Shown here: piece after piece, positions 45,801-52,002 of the stretch
Layout: every line of letters starts with the position of its first letter
How positions within the stretch are numbered: the stretch's first letter is position 1
NCBI GenBank assembly: GCA_903900705.1
Contig: CAIUOG010000113.1
Span: forward strand, 1-52,002
DNA length: 52,002 bases
From: an uncultured Acidobacteriia bacterium
GTDB taxonomy: Bacteria > Acidobacteriota > Terriglobia > Bryobacterales > Bryobacteraceae
Direction: 5' to 3'
Notes under the pieces: generated by a model
Told to the model about the DNA's origin: nothing
Database searches by the model: none
The model's input: only the letters and a program-made list of their open reading frames with translations
Program-made: the position numbers and the translations under genes

Positions 45801-45972
45801 CCGGGTGGAAATCTTTAACCTGACCAACCGGCTGAACTGGGCGAATCCCGGCACAACGCTGACCAGCGCGACGTTCGGACAGCTCACTGCCACGAAGAAC
45901 GGCTCCTCGGCCCCCGGCCTCGGCTTCGGTGAACCGCGCAATATTCAGCTGGCGTTCAAGATCAACTTCTGA
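42841..45972 (+). CDS. Oar-like TonB-dependent receptor with carboxypeptidase-regulatory domain
   Basis: This 1043-residue outer-membrane protein probably imports large or scarce substrates using TonB. After a signal peptide (MSCRRSLHTVFLFALLAFSALAQ) comes a CarboxypepD_reg-like domain (FRGDIAGTVTDSSGAALPNAVIKL, to about residue 110). The TonB plug follows (VSLETTSTSLVAVVDDKAVQEMP, then GYSVNGMRTNGANYQIDGADNND). The C-terminal 750 residues have a beta-barrel pattern rich in aromatic residues and end in phenylalanine (QLAFKINF), as outer-membrane barrels do. Such proteins are greatly expanded in Solibacter-type Acidobacteria. The ATG is well set, with GAGGAG ahead, and the stop overlaps the next start (TGATG). 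The substrate is unknown. Confidence 0.93.
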   Translation: MSCRRSLHTVFLFALLAFSALAQTFRGDIAGTVTDSSGAALPNAVIKLENPATGFTRSTVSGAGGDFLFAELSVGTYKVTATVAGFEVKEVGNIVVNVAKTTNIPIQLGVARQQSVVEVSATAVSLETTSTSLVAVVDDKAVQEMPMNGRDFKQMVKLAPGVTPSGYSVNGMRTNGANYQIDGADNNDAYSNAVAVNQGGVSGIAGALVPIEALDQFSVESNASADTGRNGGASVQMVIKSGTNNLHGSLFFFDRNEALAGLSPLQSPGSKKQEIRNNQFGFAVGGPIIKNKTFFFLTGEVQLAVAGLSLLDTSPSAAWVSSAQTVLNKYQIPVSQVSLNLLNIWPAASRTGAATANNYLANALNTYNSYNGIIKIDHRFSEKHSIAARYLGGTGTQVADVGSHFKDFFQAAPMHVHNYSVVESDTWSPKMVNQITAATNYFLQTFDDANIGFNPLSYGLNTGVTDPNYIGSPTIKISGFDYVGATPPLGRTDVTGHLTDNLSYSAGKHQLKIGGEFRRAVVDVRYYSNSRGTFSFDGSRGPWATDPAVSGTLRAMADFLAGEPTNSNGATIIRGNPQREYHVNSGDGWIHDTYQFSPTLTLNFGTRYTYQGVPHAADNPIYNFNPATGFTNTPLYTPSKLDFAPRVGFAWTPKKAGKWVVRGGWGIFYDVPAVSEFTAGGGTGNGGASGAAYNPAGANPVFTLNVKNVVFSPGASIFGAAAATPPFGAYSVNPNFAMPHIQNFNLNLQRQLTSTTLLQFGYVGSAGRKLAAVLDINQIVNGVRPLAATYPNLTAINQLNSIADSSYNSFQMSLRQQVWKGLTANVNYTWSHSLDDASSVGTPANSYNLKNDWGSSTFDARHILTSFVSYDLPKVTKLLPAITSGWQANALVTFTTGSPINLLAGTNVSATSEGKDRVDLVGNPYANVPVLSNTLAVQYFNPAAFAKPAAGTFGNLGRDVLYGPGFGSIDFSMFKKIPITEKIAGQFRVEIFNLTNRLNWANPGTTLTSATFGQLTATKNGSSAPGLGFGEPRNIQLAFKINF

Positions 45973-47231
45973 TGCGCCACGCACTGATTGTTCTCATTGC
46001 GGCTGGCCGGCTGGCCGCCGCCGATCTGTCGGGCGTCTGGGTCGCGGAGATCGCCGGACCCGGCGATCCCCAGTATGCCCGCGTTGTTCTGAAATCGGAG
46101 GGCCCGAAACTCACTGGCACGTGGGGCTCGGGCACGCTGGAAGGCACAGAGGATGGAGGTCATCTGCGCCTTGCTCTGCGGCGGGGCGGCGCTCTGAAGG
46201 GTACTCTTTCGGGCGTCGCCTACGTTGGTGATGGCGAGATCGCCGGTGGTCGCGGCGGCCAGATGCAGCACGTCTCGTGGAAGCTCACCAGAATGCCCCT
46301 GCACTCCGGCGGCCCGAAGACTGTCGACTTCGAACCAAAGGAGTTTTCCGGCTACTATTCCGCAGCCGTGCCGCCCGTCCTGCGCGTCTTCCCAGGCGAC
46401 ACCATCAAAACCCGCACCTACGACGGCGGTGGCGCGGATAAAGACAAACACTCGCCGGGAGCGAATCCGGAAACCGGGCCTTTCTATATAGAAGGCGCGC
46501 TGCCCGGTGATACGCTCGTGGTCCGCCTCACCCGTGTGCGCGTCAATCGTGATTCCGCGCGCCAGGGCAATCGCATCAACGGCCGCACCGTCACCCCCGC
46601 CTTCGTCGCCGCGGCTCATTACGATCCCGCTTTCGACAGCGAGTGGAAACTCGATCTCGAAAAGAACATCGCCATGCTCGCGCACCCCACCGAGCGCATG
46701 AAGAACTTCCGCGTGCCCATTCTGCCTATGATCGGCTGTATCGCCACCGCGCCCGCCGGCCGACTCTCCTACCGCGGCACCGATCTTGGTCCGTATGGCG
46801 GCAACATGGACTACAACCAGATGGTGGAAGGCGCAACCCTCTACCTGCCCGTCTCTCATCCCGGCGCACTGCTGTTCCTCGGTGACGGACACGCCGCCAT
46901 GGGCGATGGTGAACTCACCGGCAGCGCCCTCGAAACCTCTCTTAACGTCGAACTCACCGTCGACGTCGTGAAAGACATGCAGACCGTGAATCCGCGCCTC
47001 GAAAACGCCGATTACCTCATGTCCATGGGTGTCGCCGGCTCCGTGCCGGACTCCATCCAGCTCGCCACTTCCCAGCTGGCCGACTGGCTGAAGGCCGACT
47101 ATAAACTCAACGACAACGAAGTGGCCGTTCTGCTCGGCGCAATTCTGAAATACGACATCACCGAAATGGTCGATTCCCAGTTCAACGTGGTGGCCAAGGT
47201 GCCGAAGAGCGCGCTCGCGGGACTACGGTAA
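45972..47231 (+). CDS. Acetamidase/formamidase family protein
   Basis: This 419-residue exported protein of the FmdA/AmdA family hydrolyses short amides such as formamide or acetamide in characterised members. A short signal peptide (MRHALIVLIAAGRLAAA) and a roughly 100-residue beta-rich N-terminal extension precede the amidase domain (FSGYYSAAVPPVLRVFPGDTIKTRTYDGGGAD, GDTLVVRL, GPYGGNMDYNQMVEGATLYLPVSHPGALLFLGDGHAAMGDGE). These are family signatures. The domain is complete. The extension makes it longer than the usual 300-odd residues. Translation is coupled to the TonB receptor (TGATG), which suggests the imported material or its product is the substrate. The 3' end overlaps the convergent caspase gene by 9 bp. 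Confidence 0.88.
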   Translation: MRHALIVLIAAGRLAAADLSGVWVAEIAGPGDPQYARVVLKSEGPKLTGTWGSGTLEGTEDGGHLRLALRRGGALKGTLSGVAYVGDGEIAGGRGGQMQHVSWKLTRMPLHSGGPKTVDFEPKEFSGYYSAAVPPVLRVFPGDTIKTRTYDGGGADKDKHSPGANPETGPFYIEGALPGDTLVVRLTRVRVNRDSARQGNRINGRTVTPAFVAAAHYDPAFDSEWKLDLEKNIAMLAHPTERMKNFRVPILPMIGCIATAPAGRLSYRGTDLGPYGGNMDYNQMVEGATLYLPVSHPGALLFLGDGHAAMGDGELTGSALETSLNVELTVDVVKDMQTVNPRLENADYLMSMGVAGSVPDSIQLATSQLADWLKADYKLNDNEVAVLLGAILKYDITEMVDSQFNVVAKVPKSALAGLR

Positions 47232-48050
47232 CGGGATTCCGGGCTTCGAAAGATCAGACAGCTTCGTGCCGTTCTCCATGTTGCCCAGATCGCGCGGGTG
47301 CTGTTTGTTGCTCGTCAGCTTCGGAACCTCGGTCGTGACGTAGTCGATCAGTTCCCCCGCGGTCACAAAGCCATCGTGATCCGCGTCCGCCGCTCCGGAG
47401 AGCCCTTTCAGCACCGAATAGGTAAACGCTCCGTGGCCGCCTCCGAACTCCGGACCTTCCAGGGACAGTTCCTTCGGGCGCGCCGCCATCAGCCCCAGCA
47501 TCTCCCCCGGCGCTTCGCCGATCTCCGCGACGGTCGCTCCCAGCGATGTCGTCTTCTGCCCCGCGATCGTCGCGGCGCGACAGACGTCCGCCAGAAAGAC
47601 CACGCGGCCGGCGCGCGTTAATTCCTGTTCCACCAGGTTGTGCAGTTCCGCCATCGGCAGCGCCGATTTGGCAAGGTCCGCCGTATCACTGTTGTAGAGC
47701 AGCACGTAAGCGCCCGAAGCGTCCACCGTGCCGTGCCCGGCAATCAGGATATACACCGTATCGTCCTTCCCGGGCGTCTTCAGAAAGTTCTGAAAGGCAT
47801 CCCGCACCGCCTGGGTAGTGGCGTTCCGGTTCGTCAGGATGCGGAGTTGCGCTTCCGGCACAGCCCCGCCCTGCGGGCTCCGGAGGAATTTCGCAAATGT
47901 ATCCGCGTCGGAATCCGGATATTGCAGCCAGAGATCTTTCGGCAGGCTGCCGTATTCTGAAACGCCGACAATCAGTGCGTACGTCTTACCCTGAAGCGGC
48001 AGCAGCCCGCACAGGGCCAGGAACAAAAGAGTGAGCGGACGACAGTTCAC
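47223..48050 (-). CDS. Caspase-like (C14) protease with EF-hand, secreted
   Basis: This 275-residue metacaspase/caspase-like protease has a signal peptide (GTG start, then NCRPLTLLFLALCGLLPLQG). The p20 domain carries the dyad H106 (IAGHG) and C157 (LADVC), with the family beta-strands YALIVGVSEY and TVYILIAGHG around them. Near the end an EF-hand calcium loop reads D222-A-D-H-D-G-F-V-T-A-G-E233, with all ligand positions acceptable. Calcium could therefore control activity, as in several metacaspases. The length is close to a single p20-type domain plus the EF-hand. No partner is encoded beside it, and the substrate is unknown. It is convergent with the acetamidase gene. Confidence 0.88.
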   Translation of the reverse strand: MNCRPLTLLFLALCGLLPLQGKTYALIVGVSEYGSLPKDLWLQYPDSDADTFAKFLRSPQGGAVPEAQLRILTNRNATTQAVRDAFQNFLKTPGKDDTVYILIAGHGTVDASGAYVLLYNSDTADLAKSALPMAELHNLVEQELTRAGRVVFLADVCRAATIAGQKTTSLGATVAEIGEAPGEMLGLMAARPKELSLEGPEFGGGHGAFTYSVLKGLSGAADADHDGFVTAGELIDYVTTEVPKLTSNKQHPRDLGNMENGTKLSDLSKPGIPLP

Positions 48051-48143
48051 TCTTTCACGGTAGCGGAATTATTCACCCTGTGCCACACGCCGCCCCGTAG
48101 CGTAGGATATTGCAGAGCGGCAATAATCAAAGCAGAGGAAAAA

Positions 48144-48380
48144 ATGAAGCCAATTGTCAGAGGAGACCGCGTCTCCGTCCCCGATTCCCCGGAACCCCTG
48201 ATTGCGTCCCGCGATGAGTTCAACAGCCGCGTGTTCCTGATGACCGAGGCCGATTTTAAGCTCCATGAAACCCCGGGTCAGCACGACGTCGAAGAACAGC
48301 CTTACCTGATCCTCCCGGACCGCACCCTGATGCGCCATTACGAACACGGGTTCTCTGACCAGAAGTACGAGAAGAAGTAA
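48144..48380 (+). CDS. Small hypothetical protein (78 aa)
   Basis: This 78-residue acidic soluble protein (MKPIVRGDRVSVPDSPEPL) has no signal peptide or membrane helix. It contains DEFNSRVFLMTEADFKLHE and PYLILPDRTLMRHYEHGFSDQKYEKK. AGAGGA about 5 nt ahead of the ATG supports translation. It lies between the caspase and aroB genes with 42 bp to aroB. I recognise no family, and no function is claimed; it may be conserved in the lineage. Confidence 0.65.
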   Translation: MKPIVRGDRVSVPDSPEPLIASRDEFNSRVFLMTEADFKLHETPGQHDVEEQPYLILPDRTLMRHYEHGFSDQKYEKK

Positions 48381-48422
48381 CGGACTCCAACCCGCCTCCC
48401 CGGCGTCTGGCCGGATGCCACA

Positions 48423-49514
48423 ATGAGGGTAATGCCCCAATTTGAGGTGTCCACACCCCAGCGCACCTATGCCGCGGTGGTGGAACGTGGCGCAATCGGT
48501 CGCCTTCCGGATTTTCTGCCTGCCAGACACGGCAAGCTCTTTGTCGTCACCACGGAGGATGTCTGGCTGCTGCATGCGGATCGCGTCCGCGACGCCCTCG
48601 GCGCGAGGCCCTTTGAAGTCCTGTTTTTCGCTGGCGGTGAAGGCAATAAACGGATGGCGCACGTCGAGGCGCTGGCCGAACAAATGGCCGAACTCGGCGC
48701 GGACCGCTCCAGCATCGTCATCGCCTTCGGCGGCGGCATCGTCACGGATCTCGCCGGCTTCCTCGCCGCCATCTTCATGCGCGGCATCCCCGTCATCCAG
48801 ATCGCCACCACCCTCCTGGCGCAGGTTGACGCCGCGGTGGGCGGCAAGACCGGTTCGAACCTGGTGGCGGGCAAGAACCTCGTCGGCTGTTTCCACCAGC
48901 CCCTGGCCGTGCTGATCGACCCCGCCGTCCTGCTCACCCTGCCCGAGCGCGAATACCGCGCGGGTCTCTACGAAATCATCAAGACCGGCGTCATCGCCTC
49001 CGAACCTCTCTTCCGCCTGCTGGCCGGGGAGCGCGATGCCGTGCTGGCGCAGCACCATCATGTGGTCGATCACATCATCGCCGAATCGGTCCGCGTGAAA
49101 GCCGAGGTGGTTTCCGAAGACGAGCGCGAATCCGGCCGCCGGAAGATTCTCAACTTCGGCCATACCTTCGGCCATTCCCTCGAAGCGGAAACGCATTACA
49201 CCGGCTTCCTGCACGGTGAAGCCGTGTCCTGGGGCATGCGCGCCGCAACTTATCTGGCCCATCATCTGGGCATGCTCGAAGCCGTCGACTTCCAGTCGAT
49301 TCTGGCCGTGCTCGATCGCTACGGCCCCATCCCTTCGGTCCACGGCATCAGCGCCGAAGCTCTCCAGTCCCGACTCGTCAAAGACAAGAAAACCATTCAG
49401 ACGAAGGTGCATTTCGTGCTGCCCGTCCGCATCGGCGAAGTCGTCGTCCGGGCGGACGTGCCGCCGGAACCGGTCCTGAAAGCCATCGAACTGGCACTGG
49501 CGGATTGCCGGTGA
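48423..49514 (+). CDS. aroB: 3-dehydroquinate synthase
   Basis: This 363-residue enzyme is the second step of the shikimate pathway, converting DAHP to 3-dehydroquinate with NAD and a divalent metal. It is complete. Conserved parts are GGEGNKRMAHVEAL, the NAD-binding GGGIVTDLAGFLAAIFMRG, TTLLAQVDAAVGGKTGSN, EIIKTG, and the metal ligands in LNFGHTFGHSLE and HGEAVSWGM. The ATG at 48423 is used; a second ATG is three codons later. The stop overlaps the ubiE start (GTGA), so shikimate and quinone synthesis genes are translationally coupled. Confidence 0.96.
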   Translation: MRVMPQFEVSTPQRTYAAVVERGAIGRLPDFLPARHGKLFVVTTEDVWLLHADRVRDALGARPFEVLFFAGGEGNKRMAHVEALAEQMAELGADRSSIVIAFGGGIVTDLAGFLAAIFMRGIPVIQIATTLLAQVDAAVGGKTGSNLVAGKNLVGCFHQPLAVLIDPAVLLTLPEREYRAGLYEIIKTGVIASEPLFRLLAGERDAVLAQHHHVVDHIIAESVRVKAEVVSEDERESGRRKILNFGHTFGHSLEAETHYTGFLHGEAVSWGMRAATYLAHHLGMLEAVDFQSILAVLDRYGPIPSVHGISAEALQSRLVKDKKTIQTKVHFVLPVRIGEVVVRADVPPEPVLKAIELALADCR

Positions 49515-50248
49515 GCGCCGCCGGTACCACGCCGGAAGGCGCCCGCAATGAGCAGGAGGCCTCGCGCTGGGTCCGCTCCATGTTTGGCCGGGTGGCGCAC
49601 CGCTATGACCTCGCCAATCACCTGCTTTCCGCCAATATCGACAAGCACTGGCGCAACCATACGGTCCGCCGCGTCCGCGACATTCTGCGCCGTCCCGATT
49701 CCCGCGTGATGGATCTCGCCTGCGGCACCGGCGACCTTCTCGTCGCCCTCGAACGCGAGGCCGGTCGCAAACTCATCGGCAGTGACTTCTGTCATCCCAT
49801 GCTCGCCGGCGCGGCGCAAAAGCTCCGGCGCATGAACCTGAAGTCCGCGCTCGTCGAAGCCGACGGCCTTTCACTGCCCCTGGGCGATGCCAGTCTCGAC
49901 CTCATCACCATCGCTTTCGGCTTCCGGAACTTCTCCAATTACCGCGGCGGCCTCGTCGAAATGCGGCGCGTTCTCCGCCCCGGCGGCGCGCTCGCGATTC
50001 TCGAATTCACGCAGCCCCCCAACGCGCTCTTCGCCGCTTTTTACAACTGGTACACGCGGAAAATTCTGCCCATCATCGGCGGCCTGATCTCCGGCGCGCC
50101 GGAGGCTTACAAGTACCTTCCCGAATCCGTGAGAAAATTTCCAGAGGCCCCGGGGCTGGCGGATCTCATGCGGGAGTCCGGCTTCGAAAAGGTCGAATGG
50201 GAATACCTCACCTTCGGCATCGTGGCCCTTCATATCGGACGGGTTTAA
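49511..50248 (+). CDS. ubiE: UbiE/MenG-type quinone methyltransferase
   Basis: This 245-residue SAM-dependent methyltransferase catalyses the last C-methylation in menaquinone (and ubiquinone) synthesis. Motif I is DLACGTGDL. The family segments FGRVAHRYDLANHLLS, ITIAFGFRNFSNYRGGLVEM, RVLRPGGALAILEF and YKYLPESVRKFPEAPGLADLM are all present. The start is taken as GTG at 49511, in a GTGA overlap with aroB; a TTG two codons earlier is possible. In an acidobacterium it is probably demethylmenaquinone methyltransferase. An octaheme cytochrome follows 4 bp later. Confidence 0.92.
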   Translation: MSAAGTTPEGARNEQEASRWVRSMFGRVAHRYDLANHLLSANIDKHWRNHTVRRVRDILRRPDSRVMDLACGTGDLLVALEREAGRKLIGSDFCHPMLAGAAQKLRRMNLKSALVEADGLSLPLGDASLDLITIAFGFRNFSNYRGGLVEMRRVLRPGGALAILEFTQPPNALFAAFYNWYTRKILPIIGGLISGAPEAYKYLPESVRKFPEAPGLADLMRESGFEKVEWEYLTFGIVALHIGRV

Positions 50249-50252
50249 ATTC

Positions 50253-51383
50253 ATGCTTCCGGTTTTGCTGCTCCTTCTCGCGGTCACCGCTTCCGCAGCC
50301 GACTACGCGGGCTCAGTCGCCTGTCAGAAATGCCATGCCGCCGTTTACGCCCGCTGGTCGAAAACGCGCATGGCGAACGTCGTCCGCGACCCCCACAAGA
50401 ATCCCGCCATCATCGTGGGCGATTTCTCCAAACCCAACCCCCTCGTCACCTTCAAACCCGCCGACGTCGATTTCGTCTACGGCGACAAATGGAAGCAGCG
50501 TTACTTCTACAAAAAGGGCAACGACTACTTCGTCTACCCCGTTCAGTGGGACATTCAGAACAAGGTCTGGCGCGCCTACCATCCCGCCAAAGGCACCGAC
50601 TGGTGGACCGCCGTCTACCCGGAAGATCAGGCGCAGCGCCCCACCGGACCCCTCTGCGATGGCTGCCATTCCGTGAATTACAACCTCTCCACGCATGAGG
50701 TCACGGAGTGGAACGTCGGCTGCGAAAAGTGCCACGGCCCCGGCAGTGATCACGTAAAGAAACCGCTCGCCTCGAACATCGTCAACCCGAAGAAGCTCGA
50801 TAACACGCGCGGCAACGACGTCTGCCTCCAGTGCCACACCCAGGGTCAGCCGCTCCACAATCCCTTCGAAGGCCGCCACTACGACTGGCCCGTTGGCTAC
50901 AAGGCCGGCGACCGTCTGGCCGACTACTGGAAGCTCGAAGAGCACAGGCTCGGCGAAACTTCCTTCACGCATTTCCCCGATGGCACCGCCCACAAGAACC
51001 GCATGCAGGGCAATGACTTCGTGCAGAGCGTGATGTACGAACACGGCATCGCCTGCTATTCCTGCCACGACGTCCACGGCACGGCCAACAACGCCGATAC
51101 ACTGCGCCCCGGCAACGCCCTCTGCCAGACCTGTCACACCGCTCTGAACACGCCGGCGAAGGTGGCCGCCCACTCCCATCACGCCGCCGGCAGCGCCGGA
51201 GCCGAATGCGTCGGCTGCCACATGCCAAAGATCGAACAGACCATCGCCGACCAGAACGTCCGCGCCCACACCTTCAAATTCGCTCCGTCAAACTGCAACG
51301 TTTGCCACAAGGACAAAGACGCCGCCTGGACGAAGGAAGCCCTGGGGAAGTGGACGAACTTCTCACCCTGGCGCTTTCAATAA
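50253..51383 (+). CDS. Octaheme c-type cytochrome
   Basis: This 376-residue periplasmic multihaem cytochrome has a signal peptide (MLPVLLLLLAVTASAA). It has eight CxxCH haem sites: CQKCH (24-28), CDGCH, CEKCH, CLQCH, CYSCH, CQTCH, CVGCH and CNVCH. The pattern resembles cytochrome c554- and tetrathionate-reductase-like proteins (NVGCEKCHGPGSDH). It could carry electrons in respiration or reduce a small inorganic substrate. It starts 4 bp after ubiE, suggesting a quinone-linked respiratory role. The exact group (Otr, Onr, Hao-like) cannot be fixed by eye, and the usual catalytic CxxCK haem was not seen. Confidence 0.9.
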   Translation: MLPVLLLLLAVTASAADYAGSVACQKCHAAVYARWSKTRMANVVRDPHKNPAIIVGDFSKPNPLVTFKPADVDFVYGDKWKQRYFYKKGNDYFVYPVQWDIQNKVWRAYHPAKGTDWWTAVYPEDQAQRPTGPLCDGCHSVNYNLSTHEVTEWNVGCEKCHGPGSDHVKKPLASNIVNPKKLDNTRGNDVCLQCHTQGQPLHNPFEGRHYDWPVGYKAGDRLADYWKLEEHRLGETSFTHFPDGTAHKNRMQGNDFVQSVMYEHGIACYSCHDVHGTANNADTLRPGNALCQTCHTALNTPAKVAAHSHHAAGSAGAECVGCHMPKIEQTIADQNVRAHTFKFAPSNCNVCHKDKDAAWTKEALGKWTNFSPWRFQ

Positions 51384-51910
51384 AAGACCGCCAGAGCATT
51401 CCCCTCATTCCCGCATTTTGATCTTGCAGCCCGGGTGGGGCGGGAGAGGCGCGACCGGTTTTGATGGGTAAAAACCGTGCAAAAACGGGGTGAAACGGAG
51501 TATAAAAGGCCCGAAACGGTGCGGAAAGCGAGCGTTCCTGGCTTGGTGTTTTGTTGCGTCGGCCTTTGTAATCAATCACCTGGCAGGTTCGTTCTGCAAA
51601 TTTTTCATTTTTTGCGGCAGAAAGGGGGAGAGAGGTGGGGTGGGCGGTTTGGCCGGCGCGGAGAAGTGGATAAGAGTGGGTCACGAGAGGGTTATCGCAT
51701 GGCGAGCGCGGGCGGACGCGGGCCAGCCAGGGTAAGTTGATGAGCGGACAGGGGATATTTTTTTAGAATGCGAGGGAACGGCTTCAGCCGGGTGCCGCGG
51801 CCCCTGGAGTGTGCCGATCTGCACATATTGACTGCGGTGCGATGGCAGTTTTTGAATTTTGGTATGTTTTTTCTTGAATTTCCAGGATCGGCATATTACG
51901 ATCCAGTTCT
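51384..51910. other. Intergenic region of 527 bp without a supported gene
   Basis: This is the only gap over 300 bp. Small open frames at 51477-51740, 51490-51735 and 51768-51962 lack family features and overlap one another, and they are not called. Visible elements are a possible weak hairpin at 51456-51477 (CGGTTTT and AAAACCG around an 8-nt loop), three related words AAACGGGG, AAACGGAG and AAACGGTG at about 51480-51520, AT-rich runs, and an inverted repeat near the next gene. The G+C content is lower than around it. It may hold the promoter of the gene at 51911. Confidence 0.7.
51885..51904. promoter_or_regulatory. Perfect inverted repeat upstream of the last gene
   Basis: GGATCG and CGATCC pair perfectly around an 8-bp spacer, ending 6 bp before the ATG at 51911. 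TGCCGATC at 51812-51819 is an inverted copy of GATCGGCA at 51886-51893. The site could be an operator, or a hairpin near the start codon that controls translation. Confidence 0.35.
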
Positions 51911-52002
51911 ATGCCTTTCCGCGCCCGGTTTCTGGCGGCTGTTCTGCTTCTTTTTCCTTTGATTTCTCCCGCGCAGCGGGCGGTACCTCCGGAGGCGCGG
52001 TA
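51911..52002 (+). CDS. Exported protein, N-terminus only (continues beyond window)
   Basis: The frame opens at an ATG at 51911 and runs to the window end for 30 residues. These form a typical signal peptide (MPFRARFLAAVLLLFPLISPAQ) followed by RAVPPEAR. Nothing can be said about the mature protein. An upstream inverted repeat lies 6 bp ahead. Confidence 0.55.
   Translation, partial: MPFRARFLAAVLLLFPLISPAQRAVPPEAR

Noticed and set aside
51456-51477. Rho-independent terminator after the cytochrome gene
   Set aside because: The stem is only 7 bp with an 8-nt loop and no T-tract follows on the plus strand.
51477-51740. Small overlapping plus-strand frames in the last intergenic gap
   Set aside because: They have no recognisable features, overlap in different frames and contain low-complexity Gly/Arg stretches.
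51768-51962. 64-codon frame starting upstream of the last gene
   Set aside because: It overlaps the better-supported signal-peptide frame at 51911 and lacks a Shine-Dalgarno.

Overview
The window is GC-rich, densely packed DNA that looks like Acidobacteriota, most likely the Bryobacterales/Solibacter group. The pointers are an Oar-like TonB-dependent receptor with an N-terminal carboxypeptidase-regulatory domain, a paired DUF1592/DUF1552 cytochrome set, several sulfatases and oxidoreductases with twin-arginine signals, and many 4-bp start/stop overlaps. This is inference from gene content; no rRNA or tRNA gene is visible.

Layout. 1-6.5 kb: 3'-truncated sulfatase, STAS-like protein, AGE-type sugar epimerase with a Gfo/Idh/MocA oxidoreductase, then a sortilin-like beta-propeller coupled to a large unrecognised secreted protein. 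6.5-14.1 kb: GMC dehydrogenase with its small subunit, amino acid permease, tiny basic protein, PcrA/UvrD helicase, Rieske ferredoxin and MutM, closed by a bidirectional terminator. 14.2-18.7 kb: a three-gene uronate operon (UxaE epimerase, zinc dehydrogenase, SDR) divergent from a secreted aldose epimerase. 18.7-26.1 kb: a co-directional minus-strand block transcribed as sigma factor, membrane anti-sigma, unknown protein, TPR-CHAT lipoprotein, 116-aa unknown, Cys-rich 157-aa protein, SplB-like radical SAM protein and GNAT. 26.2-34.8 kb: sulfatase, DUF1552, DUF1592 cytochrome, cNMP-patatin lipase and an FAD oxidoreductase broken by an in-frame amber codon, the last lying head to head with an intact paralogue. 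36-41 kb: altronate/galactarate dehydratase, TIM-barrel isomerase and HrpB. 41-52 kb: M28 peptidase, TonB receptor with acetamidase, caspase-like protease with an EF-hand, AroB-UbiE, octaheme cytochrome and the start of an exported protein.

Many genes suggest a heterotrophic degrader of plant or microbial polysaccharides: sulfatases, uronate and aldarate catabolism, aldose and AGE epimerases, dehydrogenases feeding a quinone/cytochrome chain, and a TonB receptor for uptake. The most unusual unit is the sigma / anti-sigma / TPR-CHAT block. Its first two junctions are TTGA stop-start overlaps with identical Shine-Dalgarno geometry, so these genes are probably made together; a protease-controlled transcription switch is a reasonable hypothesis. 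A second theme is short tandem repeats (16-bp or 12-bp period) sitting on or next to start codons at four places.
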